Below are positions 1 through 11,441 of a stretch of DNA of 64,000 nucleotides, one piece after another. Below the pieces are notes generated by a model. The model was not told the DNA's origin. It was given only the letters and a program-made list of their open reading frames with translations, and did no database searches. Source of the DNA: Linum tenue (taxonomy: Eukaryota > Streptophyta > Magnoliopsida > Malpighiales > Linaceae); contig CAMGYJ010000002.1 of assembly GCA_946122785.1 (NCBI GenBank), positions 18,946,492 to 19,010,491 on the forward strand. The letters run 5' to 3'. Position 1 is the first letter of the stretch. The number at the start of each line of letters is the position of its first letter. The translations under genes and the position numbers were made by a program.

Positions 1-1281
1 AGAGGCACCAGTGTCTAAGATCCATGTGAAACTGTGATTTGGATTAATGTGGTTTGGTGCTGATAAGAAACATGTACCTGATGGGGTGGTAGTAGTTGTG
101 AATGCAGCAGCTGTGTGAGGAGAGTGCTGCTTAGAGTTCCCAACTAGAGTCATTAGCTTGTCATAATCAGCCTTTGAAAGCTTAACAGAATCATCAGGAG
201 ATGTTATTGCAGAATGAGCATATCCTCTGCCTCGTCCATATGAAGAGGTGGTAGTCCTGGGGACATAGTTAGCTGGAAAACCATGTTTCTTAAAACATTT
301 GTCCTCAGGGTGGCCATGTTTACCACAGAAAGTGCATTCAATCACATTGGATGATGTAGACATAGGAGGGGATCGAGTAGACATTCCTGGTGGAAAACCA
401 TGTTTGATAAAACAAACTTCCTCTGTGTGCCCCTCTCTTTTGCAGTAAACACAATAAGGCCGTTTGGGAGCAGAATTAGGTCTTCTGTTGACACCTTGAA
501 TGGCTAGAGCAGAGGTATCAGCAGTTACAGAAGCAATGAGTTTGCCTCGTTGAGTACCATATAGCTGCCTCTCATGCTGTAACATACGTTGGAAAACCTT
601 GTTGATGTTTGGTAACTCATCCCCAAACAGAACTTGGGAGCGAACAGCAGAAATATTGTCATTCAAACCTCGTAAGAACTTAATAACATAGCTTGTTTCC
701 TGATATTCATGAACCAGCTTCATAGCTTGACATGTGTTGTGACTTGTGGTGGTACAAGCACGAGGAATTAGAGGCTGATAATTGTCCAGTTCATCACGAA
801 GAGTAATAACCTTGCCATAGTATTCAGTAATATTTTGTGTACCCTGTTTTAAACTACAGAGTTCTTCTTCTATTTCAGCAACTCGAACAATGTCACCAGA
901 TCCATACCTTGTTTGTAAACTCTTCCATGCCTCAGCTGCAGATTTGCTCGAAAGGATGGTCTTGCGTATCTCAGATTCAACAGCTTGTTGTATCCAGCTT
1001 AAGATCATGATGTTGTTTCTGACCCAGGCATTTCTCTTCGGATCTGTTTCGGCAGGTTCAGGAATGGCGCCATTGAGGAAACCCAGCTTGTTATTGGCAG
1101 CAAGGGCGTTGAACATGGCGCGGCTCCAGTCATTGTAGTTTGTTGGGGTGAGCTTCTCACTGACCAAGAGGGAACCAGGTTGCTCGGAACCATGAAGGAA
1201 GTATGGATCTTCCATTGGGTAAGGAGTGTTTAAGGTTTCACCAGATGCAGAAGCATCTTGATGGGTTTCGTTTGTGGCCAT
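1..1281 (-). CDS. Copia-type retrotransposon gag and start of protease, runs off the left edge
   Basis: Read from the ATG at 1281 leftwards, the frame stays open to the window edge, about 427 codons. The N-terminus has the copia-type gag signature (a YFLHGSEQPGSLLV segment, then NYNDWSRAM), which covers the capsid-like region. Two CCHC zinc knuckles of the form C-x2-C-x4-H-x4-C follow (CVYCKREGHTEEVC and CTFCGKHGHPEDKC). The last residues before the edge are ILDTGAS, the aspartic protease active site, so integrase and reverse transcriptase should lie to the left. Gag packages element RNA in cytoplasmic particles. The frame has no visible lesion, so the element could be young. A primer-binding site lies just upstream at 1296-1307. 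Having two knuckles is less common than one. Confidence 0.9.
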   Translation of the reverse strand, partial: MATNETHQDASASGETLNTPYPMEDPYFLHGSEQPGSLLVSEKLTPTNYNDWSRAMFNALAANNKLGFLNGAIPEPAETDPKRNAWVRNNIMILSWIQQAVESEIRKTILSSKSAAEAWKSLQTRYGSGDIVRVAEIEEELCSLKQGTQNITEYYGKVITLRDELDNYQPLIPRACTTTSHNTCQAMKLVHEYQETSYVIKFLRGLNDNISAVRSQVLFGDELPNINKVFQRMLQHERQLYGTQRGKLIASVTADTSALAIQGVNRRPNSAPKRPYCVYCKREGHTEEVCFIKHGFPPGMSTRSPPMSTSSNVIECTFCGKHGHPEDKCFKKHGFPANYVPRTTTSSYGRGRGYAHSAITSPDDSVKLSKADYDKLMTLVGNSKQHSPHTAAAFTTTTTPSGTCFLSAPNHINPNHSFTWILDTGAS

Positions 1282-1295
1282 GGCGGCGCCCTAGG

Positions 1296-1558
1296 GCTCT
1301 GATACCAAGAAAACAATTGAGAGAAGTGGGTAAAACCCTAATGCTTAATCTTTCTCATTGATTTGTTCAGCCACTTTATAGGCAGTCGGATTACAGAAAA
1401 AGACAGCCAAGCTAGTACACTTTGTCCATTAGCTTGGAGAGGAAACAATAACAAGCTTGAAACAAAAGAAACAGAGGGGAAGAAGTAAAGTAAAACGACA
1501 CAGCTTTGGTGATGTTTGCTAGCCACCTAAAACGCAGCCGGATTGAAGAGTGTCTTCA
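1296..1558 (-). mobile_element. Primer-binding site and probable 5' LTR of the left-edge Copia element
   Basis: On the minus strand TGGTATCAGAGC (1296-1307) is the plant initiator tRNA-Met primer-binding site. Just upstream in element terms is a stretch with a TATAAAG box (1374-1380). Its proposed ends are TG/CA-like at 1558 and 1318, giving an LTR of about 241 bp. The PBS and TATA box are clear. The exact LTR ends are guesses, because the second LTR and the left target-site duplication lie outside the window. Confidence 0.65.
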
Positions 1559-1589
1559 ACCTTAAAAATCTTTTGACCGTTGCCATTGA

Positions 1590-2281
1590 TTTTTAGGGAT
1601 TCATTTCCTGTTAACCACGGTTTCTTCTCTCCAGTTCCAAGTCGGCGGCAACAGAGGCTGGGCCCCACCGCCGCCCGGCGACAACAGCAGCAGCAGCCCC
1701 ACCGGGTCCAACTCCTACTACAATCAATGGGCTACACACAACAGGTTCCACGTCGGCGACTCACTCAGTAAGTCACGCCACTAATCTACTTACTTCCTCA
1801 TTTGATTTCCCCCAATTCTCAAAACATCTCTTAATCATCCATCATCAACGTTAATCCCAGCATTAATCCTATTCCTCCAGATTTCGTTTACCGAAGCAAT
1901 GAATCCGACTCGGTGCTGCTAGTCAACTCCACCGCGTATTCCAACTGCACTGTTTCCGACCCAATTCTCCGATTGAACGACGGCGGCGGCAGAGGAAACG
2001 CCACATTCCAGTTTGATCGCCCGGGGATGTTCTACTTCATCAGCGGCCAGGCCGAGAGCTGCATTGCCGGCCAGAAGCTAGTGGTTCGGGTCATGACAGA
2101 CAAAGACAAGGACGAAGAAGGACAGCATGATTATGGGCCGAGCCAGGCGCCAGGTGGGAACAACGGCGATCTGGTCTGGGACTGGCCGCCGGCGGTGAAT
2201 TCAACCGTCAAGATGACCATCGCCTCTTACTTCATCACTGCTCTCGCTGGCGTCCTAGTTATCCTCTACTTGCTGATGTAG
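1590..2281 (+). pseudogene. Early nodulin-like protein (phytocyanin), 5' end missing or displaced
   Basis: Two exons (1590-1767 and 1881-2281) join in frame across a 113-bp GT-AG intron. They encode the end of a signal peptide (FLLTTVSS) and a plastocyanin-like domain with QVGG-x2-GW, a polar insertion, YYNQWA-x4-RFHVGDSL and a terminal SCIAGQKLVVRV block. A short proline/asparagine linker and a hydrophobic C-tail (YFITALAGVLVILYLLM) suggest GPI anchoring at the cell surface. The usual copper-ligand histidines are replaced, so it is the non-copper ENODL type. The frame is closed upstream by TGA at 1587-1589 with no ATG. The Copia LTR ends only about 30 bp upstream. Either the element cut the signal-peptide exon or it sits in an unseen first intron (TTTTTAG at 1590-1596 could be an acceptor). 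The domain itself is undamaged. Confidence 0.8.
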
Positions 2282-2834
2282 TAGTAGTTACTAGTTACCT
2301 TACCACTAGTAGTTTAATAGCATCAAGATCCAAACTTGAACCATCTCGATTCATTCATATGCTTATGTCATTATCATCAAACACCTAAGGAACCGCAACT
2401 TTCAAACTTGCTTCTGTGCACTACATACATGTGCATCATAACTGCACAACTCTGGTTTCAACTGGGAGTTGCATTTGGATTGAAACTTCGACACAAAAAT
2501 GCATAAAGATTGAAACTTTGACAGTGGATTGAGGAGTATCATTATCAGGAACCATCTGAAATCTTCGAATCAGGTTCTGGGTAGAGGCCAGATTTACACT
2601 TTCAGTTCAACACAAACACAAACACTATGTTTGAACTCTCAGTATCTACAGGCTACCTTTCTTCCTCCAAAGCTATGATCACACCACTAATCAGCAAGTA
2701 ACTCACTCAACACAATTTACACAAACAACACTACTGAACTAAAGAACCAACAAGCGATTGAAAGAATCAAACAATCAAGTATAGTACAAGTCATAACTAG
2801 CAGCAGCAGTAGTAGTGTACAGAACCTCCCATCT
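2282..2834. other. Intergenic spacer between convergent genes
   Basis: No open frame with family features is seen. It should contain the 3' UTRs of the phytocyanin gene (from the left) and the receptor kinase gene (from the right). Confidence 0.6.
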
Positions 2835-4856
2835 CTATTCACAATCAGAGGTAATATCCTCAAGAGAAAGGCTCAACCCACAAGAGAAAGTGAGAGTAGG
2901 CTTACTCTTAGCCAGAACCTTCACTTCAACTTCACCATTCAACATCTGAAGCACCCTCCTCATCGTCGGCCTCTCGCCGCCATCCGGATTGGCACAGCTC
3001 AACCCAACCATCAGCATCTTCTTCATCTCTTCAGTCTCAAACTGCCCCTTCAGTCGATCATCAGCAGCTTCCACCACTCTCCCTTCTCCATACAATCCCC
3101 AAACCCAATCCACCAAATTCACCATCCCCTGGCTCTCGGGCTCCCTTTCAATCGGCCTCCTCCCGCAAGCCACTTCCAGCAGCACCACCCCGTAGCTGAA
3201 CACATCGGTCTTCTCCGTCGCCTTGCCGTAGTGGAGGTACTCCGGCGCCAGATACCCCATCGTCCCCGCCGTCAGCGTCGAAACAGGGCTCTTGTCGTGG
3301 TCCATCAGCCTCGCCAATCCGAAATCGCCCAATCGGGCGTTGAAATTGGCGTCCAGCATCACGTTGCTCGATTTGATGTCCCTGTGAATCACCTGCTGCT
3401 CGCACTCCTGGTGTAGATACGTCAGGGCGGAGGCTAGCCCGACGGCGACGTTTCGCCGCTGCGTCCACGAGAGCACTCCGCCGTCGTGGGGGTGGTGGAG
3501 GGCCTTGTCGAGGCTGCCGTGTGGCATGAGCTCGTAGACTAATAAGAGCTCGCCCTTTTCCACGCACCATCCGAGGAGCTGGACGAGGTTCTTGTGGCGG
3601 AGGCCGGCGATGATGGTGAGCTCGGCGAGGAACTCTTCTTTCCCTTCTTCGTGGGAGTGTCTGGACCTCTTGACGGCGGCGATTGTCCCCGTGGAGACGA
3701 AGAAGGCCTTGTAGACGTTTCCGAAAGCGCCCTTCCCGATGATTCTGCTGGAATGGAACCCTCTCGTCGCCGATTTCACCTCCCTGTAATTGAATTCCTT
3801 CGGCCGCCCGGAAGCCACCACCAGCTCTGTTTTCCCCGTAGTGGTACTACTTCCTCTCGTCCTCTGCCATTTCTTGACGGATATGTACCCGAAAATCACG
3901 AGGCACGCGCAGAAGAAGGAAGGGCCGGCGATTCCCAGCCCCAATCCGAGCTTCTTGTGGTTCTTGCTGCCGGAATCGGAAGACGGAATCTCCGGCGAGG
4001 GGATGACGATCGAATTGTCGGAGACGTTGTGGGGAGGATTCGTCGATCTGGGTCTGAGCAGGGATCCTTCTCCGGTCATGTTGAAGCTCCAGCTGTGAAC
4101 CGAGTGGAGCTCCGTGGATCCTTCCGTCGACCCGGAGAAGCCAACATAAACGTTCCCTTTCAGGTTGTCGGAGAGGTCGACGTCGACGGAGAGGAGAGGG
4201 ATTTCCGGCTTGGAAATCGAGAAGCTCAAGAAGACATCCAAGACTTTTGCAACGTGGTCGTATTCGACCCACGCCGTGATTTGCTCGCCGCTCTTCAAAT
4301 CGATCCCCTGTAAAAGGGGATCCGCCGTCTTGATCGAAATCAGGCTGTCGATGTCGAACCCGACGTGGTTCTCGCTCGGGTCGCCGAAGTGGGAATCGAC
4401 CCGGGTGTCGAACTCGACGGCGACGAACTTGTTCTTGGTCAACCGGGAGGCATTGACCAGGCCGAGGTAGCCGCCGGGGCTGCCGAGGGTCTCGTTGTCG
4501 CGGGACAGGAAGAAGGCGAGGCCGTCGCCGAAGGAGCTCGGGTTGACGTTCCCGATGGAGAAGGTGAATCTCGTGGAGAATGAAGCGGCGGACGGCGGAG
4601 CGGATTCCGGGTCGGAGAAGGGAATCGGGTCGTTGTAGATGACGGTGCCGGCGCTCGAGGTCGGGACGGTGACGTCGCGGGTGAGGCCGACGACTCCGTT
4701 GCGGAGGTAGGAGTCTCCGAGGAGGGTGAAATTTCGGATGGCGAAGGCAAGGAAGTCGAATTCGAAGCTGTGGTTGCCTACTGCGCCTCCGGCGGTGGCG
4801 GAAGTGAGGAGGAGGAGGAAGAAGAGGACGGAGGTGGAGGAGGAGGAAGGAATCAT
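2835..4856 (-). CDS. L-type lectin-domain receptor-like kinase, S.7-like
   Basis: A single uninterrupted 673-codon exon, normal for this intronless family. Order: signal peptide (about 1-22); legume-lectin domain (about 28-262) with FDF, GDGLAFFL, SPGGYLGL and VAVEFDT motifs; a juxtamembrane linker; one membrane span (about 303-328); and a Ser/Thr kinase domain (about 360-640). Kinase motifs are intact: glycine loop GKGAFGNVYK, AVKR lysine, catalytic HRDIKSSN, DFGLAR and GYLAPEY. The lectin segment resembles Arabidopsis LecRK-S.7 (recalled as At5g55830) more than clades I-VII. It should sit in the plasma membrane, sensing extracellular ligands and phosphorylating targets inside. The first ATG of the frame directly precedes the signal peptide. 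The coding region is very GC-rich, so overlapping opposite-strand frames are shadows. Confidence 0.95.
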   Translation of the reverse strand: MIPSSSSTSVLFFLLLLTSATAGGAVGNHSFEFDFLAFAIRNFTLLGDSYLRNGVVGLTRDVTVPTSSAGTVIYNDPIPFSDPESAPPSAASFSTRFTFSIGNVNPSSFGDGLAFFLSRDNETLGSPGGYLGLVNASRLTKNKFVAVEFDTRVDSHFGDPSENHVGFDIDSLISIKTADPLLQGIDLKSGEQITAWVEYDHVAKVLDVFLSFSISKPEIPLLSVDVDLSDNLKGNVYVGFSGSTEGSTELHSVHSWSFNMTGEGSLLRPRSTNPPHNVSDNSIVIPSPEIPSSDSGSKNHKKLGLGLGIAGPSFFCACLVIFGYISVKKWQRTRGSSTTTGKTELVVASGRPKEFNYREVKSATRGFHSSRIIGKGAFGNVYKAFFVSTGTIAAVKRSRHSHEEGKEEFLAELTIIAGLRHKNLVQLLGWCVEKGELLLVYELMPHGSLDKALHHPHDGGVLSWTQRRNVAVGLASALTYLHQECEQQVIHRDIKSSNVMLDANFNARLGDFGLARLMDHDKSPVSTLTAGTMGYLAPEYLHYGKATEKTDVFSYGVVLLEVACGRRPIEREPESQGMVNLVDWVWGLYGEGRVVEAADDRLKGQFETEEMKKMLMVGLSCANPDGGERPTMRRVLQMLNGEVEVKVLAKSKPTLTFSCGLSLSLEDITSDCE

Positions 4857-5769
4857 CGAGTTGAGAATCTTGATCGGAGATTGAATTGGGGTTTGCTTTC
4901 TTTCTTCTGGGTAGTTGGGGATTCAAGACTGTAAAGAGAACAGTTCTTGGAAGAGGGAATCAATGGAGGAAAACAGAGCGAGTAAAGGAAAGAGAGGAGT
5001 AGTACTAGTGGTGGTGGGAAAATGGGGTTTAAACGGAAAGAGAAAGATGGGCGCGTCGGTGATTGAAACATATAAAAGGGGAAAAGCAACAAACAAAGTA
5101 GCTTTGTGTAGCAAGAAACGACGCCGTTGCCTTTGAGACGGCTGGTGTTTGGATAATTGACTGGGTCTGGATATCTATTAAGTGGGCCTGATGTTTGGAT
5201 CCAGTTCGGAGCTTGGACTTTACTGGGCTGCATCCCATGTCCCTGCACGAAGAAGAAAAATTCAAAAGAGACCGTTATTTAAGCTTTGGTGGTGTCCTCG
5301 TCATCTTTTTGTTTGCATTAGGCACGACAACAATAAACGGCCTCTAGGCGCTGAATTCCATAACGAACGAGGACGGCGAATTTTGGATCAGAAAGAGACG
5401 TCCTGATTGGCACAAAGCTAAAAAAGCTTTCAAGTTTCAAGGCCTCGTACGTAGGAAATGAAAGCATCTCGCAGGACCTGAAAGAGGCAAATATACAAAT
5501 GGTTTGCAGCAGTCCAAGAACATGTGAGGAATTCAATAATAAAACGTAGTAGAGCTTGGAATGAGAAAGGGAGAGGCCATGTCCCATATCCAGTCCAAAT
5601 CCCTTTTATCTAATGCTATCTACATATAGCCGTTACAGTGGCAGACAAATATAAAAACAAGCAACACACCTTTGCCTTTGACTAGGAAAGGAAGTGGGAG
5701 CTTTTCTGAGCTGGAAACTGGTCTTGCCTCCTTAAAGATAATCTACATAAACTTCATGCTGCTAAGGCA
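4857..5769. other. Upstream region of the receptor kinase
   Basis: No gene seen. The part next to 4857 should hold the kinase 5' UTR and promoter (CT-rich when read on the minus strand). No TATA box can be placed with confidence. Confidence 0.5.
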
Positions 5770-8700
5770 CTAACAAGGCCTGCTTAGTCACTAAGCAAAC
5801 TAGCGAACCTTGGTCGACCAGACACGACTGGTTCTTTCACTGCCTTAACCAGGCCTTCTGCCTTCAGGTCAAAAATGACATACATCATAGACATAACCTT
5901 TGCAGACATAAACACCAGAATCTCCAAAGACAATGAGAGTTTCATGCTGCAGCAGCAAATTGTTCTGAAGATGAAGTATTATTCACCACAAGTGGAGAAA
6001 GAAAACAGGAGAAGATAATGCTAAGAAAAGTTACCTGTAATAGCAGCAACCACTTGCTTTTGTTGCACTAGAGGAACAAAGGAAGTAAACATTAGACGCA
6101 ATATTACTGTTATATTAGGATCCTTCTCCAGTAAGCCAGAGCTAGCATTTCTGGACTCGTTTCTCGTCTTACTGTAATGAATCATCACTTCTTTGAACTC
6201 CATTTATTCCAGTAGGGACCATCACGCTCAACTTTCCCATACTAGCACGTCCCACATCTACTTCTGCCACTCATCTGATTACCAGGTCAATATTGCAAGT
6301 GCTAGTGAAAACTGAGCTTGAGGAATCTGTAAGCAGTATGGATGGGAAGTTTCATGAGATGTACAGCTGACTTCTTCATTCAAACAATGGGAACAGGCTT
6401 CAAAGTGCTTATTGGTGTCGCCACTCTCAACAGCATTTCCGTATCCAACATCTGGTAAGTCGAGATGGCCTAGTCAAGATCCCCCAGTGTTACGCAATTG
6501 ACATGTAGCTCAAACATTGGAGAGTGGAGTATGCGGACAAGCAGATTTGAAAACTTACTCCAAACATTAGCATGACTGCATGAGTAAGGATAGTGTTGAA
6601 GCTTGGTCCAATTTCCAGGAGCAGAAGGTTATTTCGTTATCTGTTTCCACAACAAATTTCTCCATCTCTGGTACATTTTGATTAGTGGCAATCAATCCAC
6701 AGAAAATCGATAAATGACTGGATATTCTGATAGACAGCAATTCCATCCCAAAACTAGAGTTTTTCATCTGCATATTGTTTTCACATTCCAGTATAAGTGA
6801 GTACGCCTGTGCTTCCGGAATATATTATGTGAGAAACCTTAGATGAAACTTGGAACTCCTCAGATAGTGATATTTGACAGCTTAACTACAGTTCTACACT
6901 TGGATTTATTTCGTACCCGAAAAAGGATGAAATGGCATGCATGTAAAGCTTGAAGGAGTAGAGCAGGGATAACTTGGTCTATCACCAATATTAATGCATC
7001 TGTGTTGAGGTGATGAAACCATGAAGATATACCTACATTTGGATTCTGAGAAACGACAATATTAGCTGATCTGTACAGCGTCGATGTAACTCACATCAAC
7101 AGAGACAATCAGACAAATAGCCCTTCCCAAGATCTTGCACTGAGCCATTACTAGGCTTGTCCTGTTATCAGACCCCTTAAGGGATGACATATTCGCAGTA
7201 AGCTGTGCTGTTGTCATTATTCTGCGCCTGCTCACCATGAAGTAACTCAATGCTATGGGCAACTAAATTAGACATAGAAGTCAAAGAATCAGCCACAACT
7301 AAACTAGGAGATTCTGCCTGTTTCAGCTGGAACTGCTCCATATTTTTCTGAGCAGACAATAGTGGTGCTTTCAGACAAGGCTAGCCATTAGAATGAGTAT
7401 CCAATGATTCCAGAAACTAACTCCTCGTCCAATCAAACTTGACAGTTGAAGTAGTCGTGATAAGCTCTTGGGCTCTGCAACTGCAATATCTGTTTTTGGT
7501 CATGCTGTAAGACTCATCCATTTTCGAAGACCCCAAAATTATCATTTGATGATTGGGACTAATGGAACCCTGATGGTTTAAGTATTCTCAAGGCATCATC
7601 TCCCATTTTCTTGCTTTGTAAGTAGATGCCTCTAATATAGGTTTCTTTGAGTCCCTCAAAAATATTGGCATGGTTGGTTTCCATTTTCCAGTTTGGCCCA
7701 TCACCCTCTTTCACATGAGTCCAAGGATAATCTAGATTTACACCTTTGTCACCCTGCTGACATAAATTAGAACTCGTAGATCTTGTTCTCTCACCAAGGC
7801 ACCATTACCAACCACTTCTGTATTCCCGTTATCGGTTGAAAATTCAAACATTCATTTACCAATTCTTGTAACCTGTTGCCATTGTTAGTCTTTTCTGGGG
7901 ATCTGTCAGTGGGCTGCCAGTGTCGACCAGCTTCAGCACCACTATGAATGGACTAGACACCTCCGGTATTCCTTTACAACACCAGTCTGAATAGCTCCAC
8001 CCAAATGAATGATGCTACCAGCTTCTGTTGCACAAATTGTACCAGAAGCCATGGCAGGACTGGCTGATTAGACTGCTGCACTGAATAGCTAGTAGAATTT
8101 CAAGAACCTCATAGATAGGACTGGTTAGTTCCCATTTCTTCCCTCGGTCACCTCCAGTTCTCTCTTTGTAGAGTTTATGTTACATGGAACTAGCAGAGAC
8201 ACTAGGATCAAGCATTCAAGCTCATCATTTGCATGCAGTTTTAGCAGAAATCATGTCATAAGAACCTCTCTTTTCAAGCAGTTTCGAAGAACCTCGCGCA
8301 CAACATGGGGAAAAGACTTTTCATGAAGGGAATCCCTACTAACAGGGCAAAGGCTTGCTAGTAAGCTCTTCCTTCTTTAAGCCTGCCAGAAAATGAAGCA
8401 GTTTGCTCAAGATCCAGGGGCAATCAAAGAGAGAAGATATCCAAATCACTACTCTGTTGACAAAGAACTATGAAATATAGAAAATACGATGCTGATAAGC
8501 CATAGCTGCTCCTTTTGAACTAGTGAATAGTGATTGGACATTGAATACTTAGTGAAACAACTGGCTTCAATCTATACCTAGAAATCAGGTGCATAACAAG
8601 GAAATTCGCACTCAGAACAGTCATAGAATTTATACTTCTAAAATCTAAAACGCTCCATTTTCAGGTTTGAATAGCCACAGAAACTCGACATGCCAAAGAA

Positions 8701-9018
8701 AAGAATAGTTCCCACTTGAATCTATTCTACGCCCTAGCGTTTCTAAGCTATTGATACCGAGAGCTCGAAATGGAGTCCGTAATTTCTACAAGGTCGACAA
8801 AGCTGTAACTGATCACGATCTAGTAACTTGCACGGAAAAAATCCAACACAAGAACAGCCGCAGCGGCAAGAACTCACCATTTGTATGAAATTAAAGGGAG
8901 GAGGAAAAGAACAATGGAGGAGGGGAGATTCCACCAAAGGAGGCATTCGGAAGCTAGATGATGAATTGCTGATCGGAGAGTTCGATCTGCTACAGTCGGC
9001 ACCTTCCCAAACCTTCAT
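5770..9018 (-). pseudogene. Decayed multi-exon coding-like region, possibly INCENP/WYRD-like
   Basis: The minus strand contains many protein-like islands broken by stops and frame changes. Examples: DLKAEGLVKAVKEPVVSGRP near 5790-5870; MFTSFVPLVQQKQVVAAITG followed by a GTAACT donor near 6030-6100; SAQKNMEQFQLKQAESPSLV near 7300-7360; GDKGVNLDYPWTHVKEGDGP near 7690-7755. The 9018 end has an ATG and a good donor (ATG|GTGAGT near 8875). The shifts look like small indels rather than introns. In Arabidopsis, as recalled, the INCENP gene WYRD lies between NMNAT and LecRK-S.7, the neighbours on either side here, and the FVPLVQQKQ segment is reminiscent of plant INCENP. No coiled coil or C-terminal IN-box is seen. 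The pseudogene call is fairly secure; the identity is speculative. Confidence 0.4.
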
Positions 9019-9499
9019 CAGTTTTATACCATCTCCGCCATTTGACAGCTTAGAGCATAACCGTGTGATGCGGGCGGCTGAGTAAGGTGGCCGGAGAATT
9101 CGAGATGTTTGCGACGGAAGGAAGGGGACGGGGAGGGATGCAATTCCGATGTGTTACTGTTACAAACTTACAGTGGTGTGAAGTTATTTCAAACTTTTGG
9201 GTGCAGGTGGTAATGTCCTGATCTGCAAGATAATGTAAAGTAGAAGGACCAAAAGGAAAGACGTACCCAGCGATGGGATCCGAATGAAATATTAGCTTGC
9301 CCACCAGGTAACAATGTAATTGAAATGAAATAGCCTGTCCTGATCTCCGATTTTCTCCTCTTCCCCCTAGCGGCGGAAGCAACCGCCGGCTTTTCCGTAG
9401 AATAAACAGAACGGAGAATCTATTCTCGCTTCTTTGAAAGGGAAACTTCACATTTTCGGCAGTGATCTCTGATTTCACCTTACCCTTCAATCAACAGCA

Positions 9500-11263
9500 A
9501 TGGAGTTTCCGCTGCCGATGGACAAAGTCTCTGTTCCCACCGAGTATTCTTCAAATTTCTTCTCCCTTACTTTTTTCTCTTCAATCCGATTGCTTGGTCT
9601 GGTGATACAACTTATCTGTTCTGTTGGGGGAAAACTAAAACAGGGACGACGGCAAGGTATCTGTAGTTCTGGTTGCCACCGGAAGCTTCAATCCTCCTAC
9701 TTTCATGCACTTGCGGATGTTTGGTAAGTTTTCAATGCCTTCTTTTCTCTTCTTTTGTTGTTACCCGCGTCACAATTCGACTTCGCAAAACCTTAAAAAC
9801 ATGATCTTGTACTGGATTTTGGGTTAAATTGTATGATCTAGAGCTGGCAAGAGATGCATTGCAAATGGGAGGCTACCGTGTGATTGCTGGGTATATGTCG
9901 CCCGTTACCGATGCCTACAGCAAACCGGTTCGATTTATAGCCGCTAGGCTCGCTTCTGTTACCTTCTATGGACGTCAATGCAGCAGCTGATTTCCCATAG
10001 CTTGGTTATCCAGGGTCTTGCCCGCGCTGAGCATCGTTTGCGCATGTGTAATTTAGCCTGTGAGAGCTCCGATTTTATTATGGTTGATCAATGGGAGGTA
10101 ATCTATTCAGCTCTACTGTGCAAATATGTGAGCTGATTCTCGACAACACGCCTTGTTTTCTCGTTTCATTGAATAACCCTTATTTTTACAGGCAAATCAA
10201 AGTACCTACCAGCGATCTTTGACTGTGTTGAGAAGAATTGAAAGTGTCTTCATCGATCAAGTCCCGATATCCAGGGGTGAAGCTTCTCTTCGTCACTAAC
10301 TAATTTTAAGTTCCTACGTTTTGGTTGATGTGTGAGACAACAATGCTAATGTGTTTTGTAAATTGTAACCCACTATTGCGATTTGGAAGAATCCCTCAAG
10401 GTGATGCTGGTTTGCGGTGCTGATCTGCTGCAGTCGTTTAGCATTCCTGGGGTTTGGATTCCCGATCAGGTACTGTTTCCCGAGAACCATGTTGCATTAA
10501 TTTGCATTTAGAATGTTTATTTTCGTTGTAATCATTCGGCTCTTACAAAAGTTTGTAGTTCATGCACGGTGAGGTAGTTTTGCTGTTTGTTTGAAGCAAA
10601 GCTATTAATTTATTGCTCTTAGCTTTTTCCTCTTTAGTAAAAGTGTAAATCAATGAACAATTTCCTGTTGCTTATATAGGTAAGGAGCATATGCAGAGAC
10701 TATGGCATAGCTTGCATTCATAGGGAAGAGCTTGACATCGACCGAATCATAGCTGCTAATGAAATCTTGAATCAGAATAAGGTAGTTGATATCAAGGTTT
10801 GATTTGGAATGACACCTTCCTTTCTTTCTGTTGTTGATTGTTTGATTTCATGAAACCTGAAGGCAGTTTTTCTGTTTAACATTAGCTCTCAGTTTAATCC
10901 TTCCCTCGTGTGTTTATTTATAATTTGCCTCACATGAATTCATGTTGCAGGATAGCATCAAGCCTGTTACTGAACCTGTACCAAACATGATAAGTTCCAC
11001 CAGAATGAGGTAAATTGAACAGCATAAATTTCCTTCGTTGAACTTGAATAAAGTTACTCTGACATTTTTGGACTCAAGACTGCGGTTATTTCTCCTATAT
11101 AAATTCTAGGGACTGCATATCAAGAGGATTGTCAATCAAGTACTTGACAGCGGATTCAGTTATCAGTTACATCAGAGAACATAATTTGTATTTGGGAAAC
11201 AGATTAAGATCATCTCCTGCAGCATTATATCCGATGAACTTCAAACCCTCAACTCATATTTGA
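9500..11263 (+). CDS. NMNAT: Nicotinamide/nicotinate mononucleotide adenylyltransferase, copy 1
   Basis: Nine exons: 9500-9543, 9644-9723, 9842-9927, 10014-10097, 10192-10276, 10390-10469, 10680-10796, 10951-11009 and 11110-11263. All junctions are GT-AG and in phase, giving 262 residues. The enzyme joins ATP and nicotinate/nicotinamide mononucleotide to make (deamido-)NAD, the last adenylylation in NAD synthesis. Visible motifs are the nucleotide-binding GSFNPPTFMH (residues 28-37), GYMSPV, WIPDQ and C-terminal ISSTR (206-210). Oddities: VDPWE is VDQWE, the loop before AEHR reads GLAR, and the stop after YLGNR is lost, so a 19-residue tail follows. The first ATG matches the usual start. The upstream spacer may be shared with the decayed minus-strand gene. 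Confidence 0.9.
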
Positions 11264-11441
11264 GAGTACTTTGTAAAATTGCTCAGTTCGGTTTCAAAGA
11301 GGTGCATAAAAGTCTCTGTAGTATTGTTTCCCTTTCTTCACATTTCAATCAAAATTTCTCCTGATCAACTCTTATCAATGATGCCTTTTTTCTTGCTTTC
11401 GTTAACCCCCCTTTCGCCATTATTTGTACTGCGCATATAGA
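11264..11441. other. Spacer between convergent NMNAT copy 1 and NF-YB pseudogene
   Basis: 3' flanking sequence, alignable with the corresponding spacer after NMNAT copy 2. No gene seen. Confidence 0.5.

Noticed and set aside
3148..4926. Long arginine/proline-rich frames overlapping the receptor kinase gene on both strands
   Set aside because: They are shadows of a GC-rich codon bias. Only the 673-codon minus-strand frame has domains.
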